From assembly GCA_021014945.1 (NCBI GenBank), contig MU266377.1, forward strand, positions 62,001-126,000: a DNA stretch of 64,000 nt. The letters run 5' to 3'. The stretch's first letter is position 1. Every line of letters starts with the position of its first letter. Below the pieces are notes generated by a model. It was not told the origin of the DNA. It did no database searches and saw nothing but the letters and a program-made list of their open reading frames with translations. Of the stretch, positions 46,317 through 56,841 are shown one piece after another. The DNA comes from Leucogyrophana mollusca (taxonomy: Eukaryota > Basidiomycota > Agaricomycetes > Boletales). The position numbers and the translations under genes are program-made.

Positions 46317-46628
46317 ATTAGCCCATGTGATCGTCACGCAGCGTCTTCTGTTGTCTGCTATCCCGGACCACGGAGTTCACATAATTGCAGCCGTCTCGTA
46401 GCTACAGGTCGCAATACTTATTGCAGTTGTTCCTTGATTCCGATCTTTTCATTCCGAAGCACAATATATCCAATAATAATCGATGCAATGTATTAGTGTA
46501 TGAGGCCATGGGTATCCCAGAAAAAAACAATGAAGCTAAATGAGTGTTGCGTTGGTCAAATAGATGTTCGCAAGGAATGTCAAGCTTGAGTCCATGTTCT
46601 CGAATTTGCACCGCGAGGTCCATTTCAT

Positions 46629-49600
46629 CTACTTCCACGACATGGAAGCGACTGGAGCCATGAATGGGCCTGCCTGCACTGCCCCATGTCCGATCGATCT
46701 CAATATCTCTCTTCTTCTATCCTCCCAGGCTTTCAAGGCTTTGAGTAGCTGAATAACTTTATCTCGCTTTCCTTGCCGGACATCGTTGATACTCACGCTC
46801 CCCATTTTCACATCGTTGTCGAGGAGGAAATCGAAGAGACGGAATAAGCCGTCCAGTTTATCGTCGTGTGGGCCAGAGGGAAACGCTGAATCGGGAACAG
46901 GAGGTGACGATGGCTTTCCCAGGATCGATTCCGCCAGGCGAAGAATAGCTAGTCCATCATAAAGGGAACCAGCTGCATCCGTTACTTGCAATGTGGGCGG
47001 AAGATGCGAATTGGCCCATTCAATCAGAGAAGAGTCAACAGGCGCATGCTATTTTTACACAGGCGGCGTCAATAATGTATGAGAACGATATTGGCAGGGT
47101 TACTTACCAGCTCAGATGAACTCAAGTGGCGCATCTCCCTGGATGGCCTGGGAGGAGCACCTTTCGCAATCCGCGGAGTGGACGCATCCACCGGCGCACC
47201 GTTCTGCTCACTCGAGACTGGCTGGTTCGCGAAGAACGAGTCTAATCTAGCCCGCTCATTATCCTGTGGATCCTCGGTTCGAGCACCGGCTTCCGGCGAT
47301 GGCAGTCCCATGAGGATGCGTGCATCGCGTGTGGACAGTTGATTCGGGTTCTCACGTCGAAGAGCTTTCTGTGTCGCAGCTCGGGCGGTTGGAGAAGGTG
47401 GCCGAGGGGCGGGGTTCATGGCTTGCGCGACTGTGAGTGGTATTGTAGGGATGTTCACCGAAGATACAACAGGTTCTAGACAGAAGTGGTATTAGTGGGA
47501 AGGTTGCTGGCGTCAATTCCGTGACCTACTGGTGTAGTCTCTTCCGATCGTCGCCTTCATGATCGCCTTCATCCACTCACGGACTACAGCTTGTTCTTCC
47601 GAACTGAACATATGGGTCTTGTCTTTGTCATGGACAATCCGGAAGCCATATCGTCCAGGGTCGATATTTTCATCCGCAATGACCTTGTACCCCACAATAT
47701 TGATGTAGCCCTTGATCTTTGTTTCCTGCGGAAGATTGAGAGATCGACACATCTGGATTGGGAAGACCTTACCGCTTTACTATTACTCCGCAAGATGTAG
47801 AGATGCGGGCCTTTGATGACAAAATAACGGACTTTCCATGAATTATAGTGGTCTCCCTTTTTACGCATCCACCCTTCATGATCGGGAATACCAATCTGCT
47901 CGAGAATACTTTTACCGTCCTTCACGGAGGGACCAAGGGAGGAAAGTTGACTTTCTTGAGAAGGAGAGCCGGCGCGTTTGCGAAGAACCGTGGAGTCCTT
48001 CGGTTCTTTAACTTTCAGCGTTTCCTTTTCCAAAATCTTGGGCGATATTTCGAAACCAGCGGAGAAGGCTATTTCTTTCTCCCTCGCCTTTTCCTTCTTC
48101 TCTCTCGCCTTTTCAACGCTCACCTCTTTCTTCAAGCTGCCAGAACTCGCGCCATCCGATGTCGATGGTCGACCAGATACCTTCCTACTGCCAACTAAGC
48201 TACGCAGGCTCAAGCTTGATGATTTCTCGGATGTAGGATCAGCACTGTCAATAAAAGTTCTGCAAAAGTTTAAGGCGGGTACAACACAGTACGGGGCAGG
48301 ACACGTACGAGGTTATCCTTGGTGCAGGCTTCCTGGATTTTCCAAGCGTGCCACCGAAGAAACTTAGGCGCTCGGACCCTTTAGCAGAACCATCCACACT
48401 TCGCTTGTTTCTACTATGTCGACTTGCAATGCTTGCATCGTCAAGAGACTCGCGCTTCCGCGGCCTAGGAGATGCCGTGGCGGACGAAGGCGACAATGCA
48501 TCCTTTGACACGTTCGTGGGTTCATTCTTCTCCCTCATCGAGGCGGATGATTCGGTGGAACGTCCAAATAGGCGGCGGCGTTGTTTCACAGCGGAAGCTG
48601 CCGTTTCACCCTAGGAGTTGTGATAAGTCAAGGCCAAAAGGGGCCATTGCAGTAGAATTACTAACGTCGCTGAGTGCACCGCGATCATCATCTGCCGGAT
48701 CACGAGATCCACTGAGGTCCAATTGTGAGTGTCGCTTCAAGGCAACATCACTGGAAGACGCCACAAGTTGTCCTGCTTGATTGCTCTGTAAATCTGTGAG
48801 TAGGTCTGTCGGAATTAGTGACTTAAAGTATGAGCTCACTTGATCAGTTCCGTTGACGGCAAATCCTGACACACCAAGACCCAGGCCAACCACTGCGACC
48901 TGTGATGCCTTCTCCACGCCAGTAGCTAGTGCACTGCCATCCGATTCTCCCCCGTTAATACTAATGCCAGTACTGGAGAGGCTTGAGATCCTCTGAGTGG
49001 CGGACCTTCCGGGGCTAGTCGTAATTTCTGCGGGAGGGCTCTCGGGGCTTAAGATGGGCCCCATCCCGCTGGAACCTGGCGGCCCCATCACAGAGCTCAT
49101 GCTTGTCACATAAAGTGGACTATTCAAAGAATGCTGGGTTGAACTGCTATGAGAGTGCGAATACGAATAGGACTGAGAGTGGGTATGAGATGGTGCATGG
49201 GCAGGAGACTGATGGTCCGAGAAGACAATAGAAGGAGGACGTCGGAGTTCCGCGATTGCGTTAGCAATGCGCATACGTTTCCCGAACGCGATGATTCCGA
49301 TCTCGGCCTTGAGGAGGTTAATATCTAGTTCAAGGAGAACGTCCCCGGTGATTTCTTGCTCTATTGAGCACAGGCAGTCATTCAAATGTCCATATGAAGA
49401 AGTTAAATTCGTATGCACCTGTGAACTTGTCGCAAACATCCTGCCCGAAACCCTTTGTTTTTAACCATTCAACGACTTCTTCGACGCTCCACTCAGACGC
49501 ATGAGACATCTTCTTCGAGCTGTCTTCCACATTAGTTGAAGAGTCAGAGGTTGTGTTCAAAGGTATCGAGGGGGCTGAAACTTTCCCCGATGACGCAACG

Positions 49601-50975
49601 CTGTTGTGTTTTGAGTTTTTTTGCGTGCTGACAAAGGTAGGAGCGGGCGATGGGAGCACACTCGATGCTTCATAGGTCTCGCGAACCACGCTGGGCGTTG
49701 GTGTTACTTGTGCTATAGGCTCGGGGGACACGGGCACCGGAATCGAAGCGGCATCGATAGGGGCAACAGGAATAGGTGATAAAATGTTCAGTGTCTTCGG
49801 AGAGGTAGGAGTTGGCAAACGGGGGGAAGAAGACTGGACTTGGTTGATGACACGTGTAGAGCTCGCGGGAGGCGATGGACTTGAAAATGACGTCTTCTCA
49901 GCCATCGCCGTTCGCAGGCCTGATTCGTCTCGAGTGGGCGATGGAAGGCCGTCCGAAGGTAATATGGCAGAAGAAGTCTCGTTTGAATGCTTCCTCCGAT
50001 GATCCCTGGTTCCAGCGTTCCGTCGGAGTTCCTCGTCTTCTTCTTCCTCTTCAGGGATGTGCGGGTGGTCTCGCGTCAATTGTAGATGATGGAGGTGGTC
50101 GAATGCACCGTCGTCTTCTCCTTCGCTCTCGTCACTCATCTCCACCTCTATAGGGGGAGCAACAGAACGGGTGGGCGCGCTTTCCGCGTCTGCCGCAGCG
50201 GCTGCCTCGACGACCTTCCGCGCCTGCTCCGCCAACTTGTCCCGCGCTCTACGGTGCCAATCCTCCCCCCCAGCTTCAGGTTCTCCGTCAGTCTCGGTGT
50301 CAGTCTCCCGGTCGGTGGTATCTCCGTCTCGTGAGCTAGTAAAACTGAAGCTCCGGGCATCGCCTCGGTCATTCCGTCCGAGCTGCTCTATGGCTTTCTG
50401 TACGTCCGTCATTGTCGCTTTCATGACCTCACCGTGGCCATGGCCAGACCCAGGTTCGCCGATGGCGAGTCCAATTCCAGATTCAGAGTCGCTCTCATGG
50501 AGAGCAGGAGATTCATGGTCGCTGTGGGGCGAATGCAAAGTATCGGGTGGTGCGGATGTTAGGGGGGGAGTCGCGGAAGACTTGGGAGAAGCTGCGACGG
50601 CAGGGGTAGGGGCTGCTGGCGTCGTATAGCTCTGTGGGAACAGACCAACTTTTCCCGCTAAGTTACGCCCCTGTGAAGAGAATGCTAGACGTAAGCTAAA
50701 CATTGTCTTCGGGTGCGGAAGGTATTCGGCTGAAGAGCGGAGGAGGCTGCGGGCTTATATGGTGTCCGCCTCGAGTGTAGGTGACGGAGAGCGCGAGGCC
50801 ACAGCATTTCTTGACTTTGAGAGAGGGGGAGGGGACGGATATTGCTTACCTGCCACCAACCGTCACTGTACATGTCATCCCTCTCGATGACCTCTATAGG
50901 TTGGCCAGCGCGGAATGAGATTTCGTCCTCGTGCTCCGGCTGGAAGTCGTGTAATGCATATACATATTCAGGCAT
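46629..50975 (-). CDS. SH3-SAM-PH-CH polarity scaffold (Boi1/2, Pob1-like)
   Basis: Large cytoplasmic scaffold of the Boi/Pob1 family, which links Cdc42 and the exocyst to polarised growth. Domains in order are an N-terminal SH3 (YVYALHDFQPEHEDEISFRA, then ERDDMYSDGWWQ and, after an intron, GRNLAGKVGLFP), then a long Ser/Pro/Glu-rich disordered stretch. A SAM domain follows (EWSVEEVVEWLKTKGFGQDV, EITGDVLLELDINLLKAEIG). A PH domain comes next (HEGWMRKKGDHYNSWKVRYF, YGFRIVHDKDKTHMFSSEEQ, VREWMKAIMKAT). The C-terminus is a calponin-homology-like domain (YDGLAILRLAESILG, KLDGLFRLFDFLLDNDVKMG, IQLLKALKAW). ATG 50975 (MPEYVYALHDF) is favoured over the in-frame ATG at 50984. Yeast Boi proteins lack the CH domain. 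Confidence 0.88.
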
Positions 50976-51385
50976 CGCAAGCAAAGCCCTGATTTCGCCG
51001 TTAGATCAATGTCCGTCGTGACAAACCACGAACTAGTGTAGCATGTGTGAGAATGGGATGAGGGTAACAGTATGAGGAGCAATGGCTGACCAGTTGTCAG
51101 TGTGCGCAGCTTGTGAAATTATTGGTGAGAATGATAAAGTCAGCTGTCAAAGACCTGTGACCAAAACTTCGAGGCTACTTTCTCAGCCTCGGCGTCGTTC
51201 GACTGTGCGTCGGGTTCCAATGTGAAGAAGGTCGGCAAACGCTGGCGAGTCGTGGATTATTGCAGACATTGAGCCGGGCTGCATTACATCAACCGAACCA
51301 GTTCGGATCAAGTCGGCAAGATAATCCCATCCATCAATGATCAGACTGGCTTGTTCGTTGGAGTTGGCACCGACTGTCGCTATCG
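50976..51385. other. divergent intergenic region
   Basis: A 410-bp gap between the start of the SH3-SAM-PH gene and the ITPase start. Both promoters are expected here and no other feature is seen. Confidence 0.45.
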
Positions 51386-52267
51386 ATGGCCTCTGAACGT
51401 CTCAGTAAGTCCCCAGAAATCGTACTCTGTTCAAGGTATTACGTATAAAGAGCAGGCTGATAGAAATCATCAAGCATTCGTCACAGGCAATGCTAACAAG
51501 CTGAAAGAAACCAAGTATATCCTTTCTCAAGGAACACCCATCGAAGTTGACTCTCAAGACCTGGATAGCGAGTTGGCTGTTCTATCTGACATGTAGACCT
51601 CTTGAATTTGACCGCGGTTATCTCCGCAGTACCCGAGTTGCAGGGCACCACGCAGGAGGTCGCACAAGCAAAATGTCGTAGGGCAGCTGAGCTCGTTTGT
51701 GTCGCAGTCATAAATCTGTAAGCCCATGTATATTCATCACTTACCCTCACAGCTTGGAGGGCCGTGCATCACAGAAGATACTGCACTCTGCTTCAAGGCC
51801 TTCGATGGGCTTCCTGGCCCATACATCAAGCATTTCATGAAGAACCTTGGCCATGAAGGTTTGAAGAATGACATACATGTTTTGCACAGTTTCGGTAACA
51901 AAAGTTGGACTAGGCCTGAATAACCTGCTCGTGGGCTTTCCGACCACAGAGGCTTGGGCACTCTGCACATTTGCCTACTGTTCGGGTCCAGGCGCAGAAC
52001 CCATTCTCTTCGAGGGACGCACGGACGGCTCCATCGTACCTGCCCGTGGACCACCCACGTTTGGGTGGGACGCGATTTTCCAACCTGAGGGCTACAACAA
52101 GACGTGAGTGTATACCTATTGTGTGAACTCGTTCCTATTTGCTCAGAGACCCCCGAAGGTATGCCGAGATGACGAAGGAAGAAAAGAACATCATCTCGCA
52201 TCGCTACCGCGCTTTGGTTAAATTGAGAGCATATCTCACAGGCTTGGAGGACCCACTGAATGCATAG
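51386..52267 (+). CDS. HAM1: inosine triphosphate pyrophosphatase (HAM1/ITPA)
   Basis: Removes ITP, dITP and XTP from the nucleotide pool by hydrolysis to monophosphates. After splicing the protein starts [20 protein letters not shown], the canonical nucleotide-binding start of the family. It continues [100 protein letters not shown] and [19 protein letters not shown] 51386 was chosen because a 70-nt intron (51405-51474) joins it to the FVTGNANK motif; an upstream ATG (51351) does not. One intron (51568-51629) needs a GC donor to give the conserved PELQGTTQ spelling. About 190 aa, as usual. Confidence 0.92.
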
Positions 52268-52888
52268 GCGGGGCGCGCTTTGCCTCACGACCTAAACTAA
52301 TCAGTGATATGTACCTGCTTTCAGAAAGTATTGAGAAAGTAATTCCACAGGCGAAAGTCATTGCGAAACCGAACTCACAGGGCACCCTATCTTCCGATGA
52401 AGATGATCACTGCTTTGAAAGTGCCTTTCTAACTAACAGTGCAAGATGTGACGCGACAGAGAGACCAAAGCTACGTCGACGAAAGAGAAGAATATAGAGT
52501 CGCGTCACCTGTACCATGAACAACAAACGGCGGTGTCGTGCTTGTGCTACTTGGTGTGTGCATGATGATTTGGATGTGGGTTCAAGGCGAGCGAAAGCGT
52601 CATGGTCAGGTCAGGACCAGTGGGCATTTTGGGTCAGTTCCGGCAAATAAATGGGTGACCGGGCAAGCTGGCAAAAGTCATGTTTCTCTCCGAGCAATTT
52701 ATATTGTAGACAACAAACCCGCAGCCTCTTCGATATCCCAGTGTTCGAATATCAGACGCACCGCACCGAATTTACATTCTATTGTGAATTAAGCGTCACC
52801 ACACCCACAAGCGGGTCGAGTTTCGAGAGCAGTCGCTCAGTCGAAATTATTCCTGAGCCAGATCGCCAAACCTGGGGCTGCGACGACA
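52268..52888. other. intergenic gap, nothing recognised
   Basis: A 621-bp stretch between two plus-strand genes. A 62-codon frame at 52309-52497 with a basic tail (RRRKRRI) has no recognised domain, and I do not annotate it as a gene. Confidence 0.4.
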
Positions 52889-55443
52889 ATGAACACCCCG
52901 CGGAAAAAAGCCAAGATTCATCTGGTGGAAGAAAGTAGTTCTGGTAATCATAAAGGAGTGAACCCGCTGCAGAAGCAGCGCGAACAACTTCCGATCGCCA
53001 GAGGTAAGTCAGACTGCGTTGTTCGTCAATGTATCCCTTATATCTTCCCAGGCAAGGACGCTCTTGTGCGCGAAATTCGTGACAACGATGTTATAATCCT
53101 ATTGGGTGAGACAGGCTCGGGCAAGACCACTCGTGCGTTGCACCTACTATCATTCTCTCGCTGTTCACCTGACAAGGCCAATTCCCTGAAGCACAGAAGT
53201 CCCCCAGTACATACTAGAGTCTGGAATGGCTGGGAGTGGCATGATCGCCGTTACGCAACCTCGCAGAGTTGCTGCAACCTCTCTAGCCGCACGCGTTGCC
53301 GCCGAGCAAAACGTTTCCGTGGGTAGCCTCGTTGGCTATTCCGTTCGTTTCGATGAGGCATGCAGCGCCGATACACGCATCAAATATGTCAGCGATGGCA
53401 TGCTTGTGCGTGAGCTTCTTTCAGACCCCCTTCTATCCCGCTACAGCGTGATAGTAGTCGACGAGGCCCACGAACGTACCCTTCGCACGGATTTTTTAAT
53501 CGCAAATTTGAAGACGATACAGGCAAAAAGGAATACTTCAAACGACATCAAAGGAAAAAGACCTGCGCCAGAACTGAATCCTCTCAAGATCGTGATTATG
53601 AGTGCGACTCTGGACGCCGAAAAGTTCAGTCGATTCTACAACAAGTTCGACTTTTTGATCCGTCAATCTCTGATGTCCAGCTGACAAATTGTTAGTGCTC
53701 GCGTTCTATATGTCAAGGGTCGACAGCATCCGGTGCAAACGTTCCACACCGCAGCGAGCCAGACGGACTACGTAGATGCTGCACTTCGAACGTTTTTCCA
53801 AATTCACACCGACAAACCACCAGGAGATGTTTTGATCTTCCTTCCAGGCATTTATCGACTCTTCGCGATATCTTACCCCCTTTAACATCATTTCAGGTCA
53901 GGAAGATATTGAAAGCTTGGATAAGTCAATAAAAATGTATGCTCGCAGACTTCCAGAAGAACGAATGAGTGTATGGCAGGTGCTTGTGGTAAAGACCAAA
54001 ACTTTCAGTTGACATCTCATTACCAGGTACTAGTATGTTTGATGTACGCTGCACTCCCACCCACTCAGCAAGCACGAATATTTTCCCCTACGCCCCCGGG
54101 TACTCGCAAATGTATCCTAGCTACAAACATCGCCGAGACCTCCATTACCATACCCGGAATCAAATATGTCATAGATACAGGGAAGTGCAAGGAAAAGCGC
54201 TATCTCTCCAAAGATACAGGCGGTGGTAATGTAATAGGACTATCTACAGGAGACCCTACATCTCATCCACTTTAGGTTTCGATACCCTTTTGACACGCGA
54301 TATCACAAAGTCGTCCGCGATGCAGCGGGCCGGTCGTGCGGGTCGCGAAGTGCGTCGTATCTTCTTGGATGGCTAGTACTTACTGTAACAGTGCCTTAGG
54401 GCCCAGGATTTTGCTTCCGATTATACACTGAAGACGCCTTTAGCTCAATGGCAGCCTCTGCAGAACCTGAAATCCGTCGTTGTAGTCTCACGCAGAGCCT
54501 ATTACAACTCAAATGTCTAGGCCAGGATCTCGAGGCGGTGGACTTCATGGATAGACCCGATGTTGAAGCCAGTGCGTTAGCTTATATTTATGATTTATTG
54601 CGTGCATTCATATTTTTCTTTTCAGTCTATTCGGCCTTGAAGACGCTCTGGCTCCTAGGCGCTCTGGATAACGCAAAATCCTTGACAGTGTTGGGTCGGC
54701 AGATGGCATCCTTCCCAGTGGAACCCTATCTTGCAAGGATCATCCTTGCATCTGGTGAACACGGCTGCGCCTCTGAGGTCATAGACATTGTATCCCTGAT
54801 TTCCTCCTCATCCAAGCTCTTCGTCGACATTTCCGAACAACGAGACGCAATATCGGATGCCCGGCGGAAATTCCGACATCCCAGTGGCGACCACATGACC
54901 ATGCTCAACGCTCTGCGGTCTTATCAAAACGTGGCCGCCGCAGAGAGCAAAATCGGGCGCAAAGAGTGGTGTCGTCAACATTTTATTAACGAGCGCACCT
55001 TTGTGGAAGCTTTGAAAATTAGGGATCAGCTCCGTCTCACGTGCGGAAGGCTCGGAGTGGACTGGCGGTCAACACGAGCGGATAACGAAGAGCCTGTGCT
55101 ACGGTGTTTTGTCGCTGGTCTCGTGCAACAGTCAGCTTTTCTGCAGCCCGACGGTTCGTACAAGCAGATTATAGGCCAGTCTGTGAGTGCACGACGACTT
55201 TCCTCTTATCTTTAGTTTAACTCGTCAACAGGTCGTAAAGATCCACCCAGGGTCAACGTTATGTGAGAAGAAAGTGCCTGCTATCATTTATGACGAATTG
55301 GTACGTCATTACCCTTAGATCTCCTCTCACTGATGCTAATCCCAGAGTGGATGTAGGTTTATACCACCCAGATCTACGCTCGTGGCGTATCGTCTGTCCC
55401 AAAAAGTTTCTTCACTGCTGCGACTCCTCCATCAGGGTCATAG
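52889..55443 (+). CDS. DHX33: DEAH-box RNA helicase, DHX33-like
   Basis: DEAH/RHA helicase; human DHX33 acts in rRNA transcription and ribosome biogenesis. Motif I is GETGSGKTT, followed after an intron by [11 protein letters not shown]. Ia is TQPRRVAA, motif [11 protein letters not shown] (a DEAH box), III SATLD, then [24 protein letters not shown], motif [12 protein letters not shown] and motif [11 protein letters not shown] winged-helix/ratchet segment ([24 protein letters not shown]) precedes the OB-fold tail ([48 protein letters not shown]). The [11 protein letters not shown] and [13 protein letters not shown] segments fit DHX33 best. Many short introns, one apparently GC-AG (53848-53896). 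The last ~20 residues of the usual family end are replaced by a short Thr/Ser/Pro tail. Confidence 0.88.
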
Positions 55444-55512
55444 CAAGTTGGTAGAAGTGTAGATACACAGGAACGACCGGCCATTGTTGGCACTCTCGAA
55501 TCTTCTACTTAT

Positions 55513-55716
55513 TTACCTAGTGTAGCGATTATACGCTAGAGGTACACTACAGCTTGAGCTTGCTTTACGATCTGCTGTACCGAATACCAAACAGCACCAC
55601 TGATCGCCAGTGCCACAATTAACTAGCCAATACCCAGTTGCCGGTTTCCCATGCTGACCGACTGGCGCTCCGCCGCTCACGCACTTTGCATCCTTGAGTT
55701 GTGCGGCAGTCAGCAT
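55513..55716 (-). CDS. possible small cysteine-containing protein, 67 aa
   Basis: A 67-codon frame starting 30 bp from the divergent thioesterase start. It contains six cysteines (CVSGGAP, LVNCGTGDQWCC, CSVPL). There is no signal peptide and no family that I recognise. It may be chance, so I keep it only as a low-confidence candidate. Confidence 0.2.
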   Translation of the reverse strand: MLTAAQLKDAKCVSGGAPVGQHGKPATGYWLVNCGTGDQWCCLVFGTADRKASSSCSVPLAYNRYTR

Positions 55717-55746
55717 TCGTACCTTCTAGTCATCCAAAACCCTTAT

Positions 55747-56581
55747 GGCGACTAATAGTATCCCAGACGGTTTGAACGAGGCTATTTTGCGAGACTTTAT
55801 CCTGCCCCCACAGATAGCTGGCAATGCGTCAGACACCACGAAAGGTGCGTCCCACAGAACGCGAAAGGCATAGCTCCTGATCTGTCCACACACCGATCAT
55901 AGAGCTTGTCGCACAATGGTTTCATGTGTTTACCTCTCGAGGGTTCGGTGAACGTACCGGAAGACTTATGAAGCTCACTGAAGTATCGATACAACAAAAA
56001 CCCGCCGAGCCCAAGCGGAAGGAGGCTGAGGTCGTAGTGGAGATGGTTGTGACCGAAGGTTTGTCCCGTTACTTTTGTTCTCCACTGAGAGCCGCCCAAC
56101 ACCTCGTCAACGCCAGACATGCTGAACAGCTCCGGCAAGATGCACGGCGGTTGCATTATCTTCCTGGTAGATATGTAAGAGCTTCCTCCCTGCAACTGGC
56201 GTGCGCGTAATGCTCCGCTTTAGTTGCTCTACGCTGCCAGTCATCGCCTTGTCACATGCGACAGATGGAATAGGGAAGCCCGGAGTTTCACAAGGTATCA
56301 ATACAATATATCATGCTCCCGCGAGCTTGTGAGTAGGGCGGCTTGCCCAACTTGTGCGCCGACGTGTTTACAGAAACTTGCGCAGGGGAGATAAACTGAG
56401 ACTGATCAACACCAGCATGACCCTCGGTGGGCGGACAATGACCGCGCGTATTGAGGTGAGCGCCACGGACGCCTTTCCTTCGAACGTTATTATAACTCTC
56501 CAGATATGGGATGTTACACACCACCGACTTGTAGCTTCCGCTACGCAAGTCAAGATGGACGCCTCCGAAGCGAAGCTTTAA
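55747..56581 (+). CDS. hotdog-fold thioesterase (ACOT13/PaaI-like), paralogue 2
   Basis: Small acyl-CoA thioesterase-type protein of about 176 aa. After splicing it starts MATNSIPDGLNEAILRDFIL, followed by VEMVVTEDMLNSSGKMHGGC, IIFLVDICSTLPVIALS, GVSQGINTIYHAPASLGDKL and MTLGGRTMTARIEIWD. The stop is at 56579-56581. HGGC and the Asp in LVD sit where the catalytic helix of hotdog thioesterases lies. It shares the DM-x-N-(8)-HGxC layout and intron positions with the gene at 45312, on the same strand 10 kb away, and is shorter at the N-terminus. Compartment is not evident; no targeting signal is clear. Substrate is unknown. Confidence 0.82.
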
Positions 56582-56841
56582 CTGGCAGTGTGTACGTACT
56601 ATTACTACGCGGCACAGGTCTTCATGTTTCACTATCGGTGGACCGTGATGGTACTTTCTCTCGATTACTTTGATTACTGACACTGGAAATATGGAAGGAG
56701 AATGTATTAGATGCTGTATATTTATACCTTATACCCTTCTCATAACTAACGAATGAAGTCGGAGATCGCCGATAACAAACGATAACTCTTATTTAATCTG
56801 GACCACTTTACTCACTTTTTCGACGGAGTTCGACAGATGCG

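Noticed and set aside
52309..52497. 62-codon frame with a basic tail
   Set aside because: No conserved feature and no context support; could be chance.
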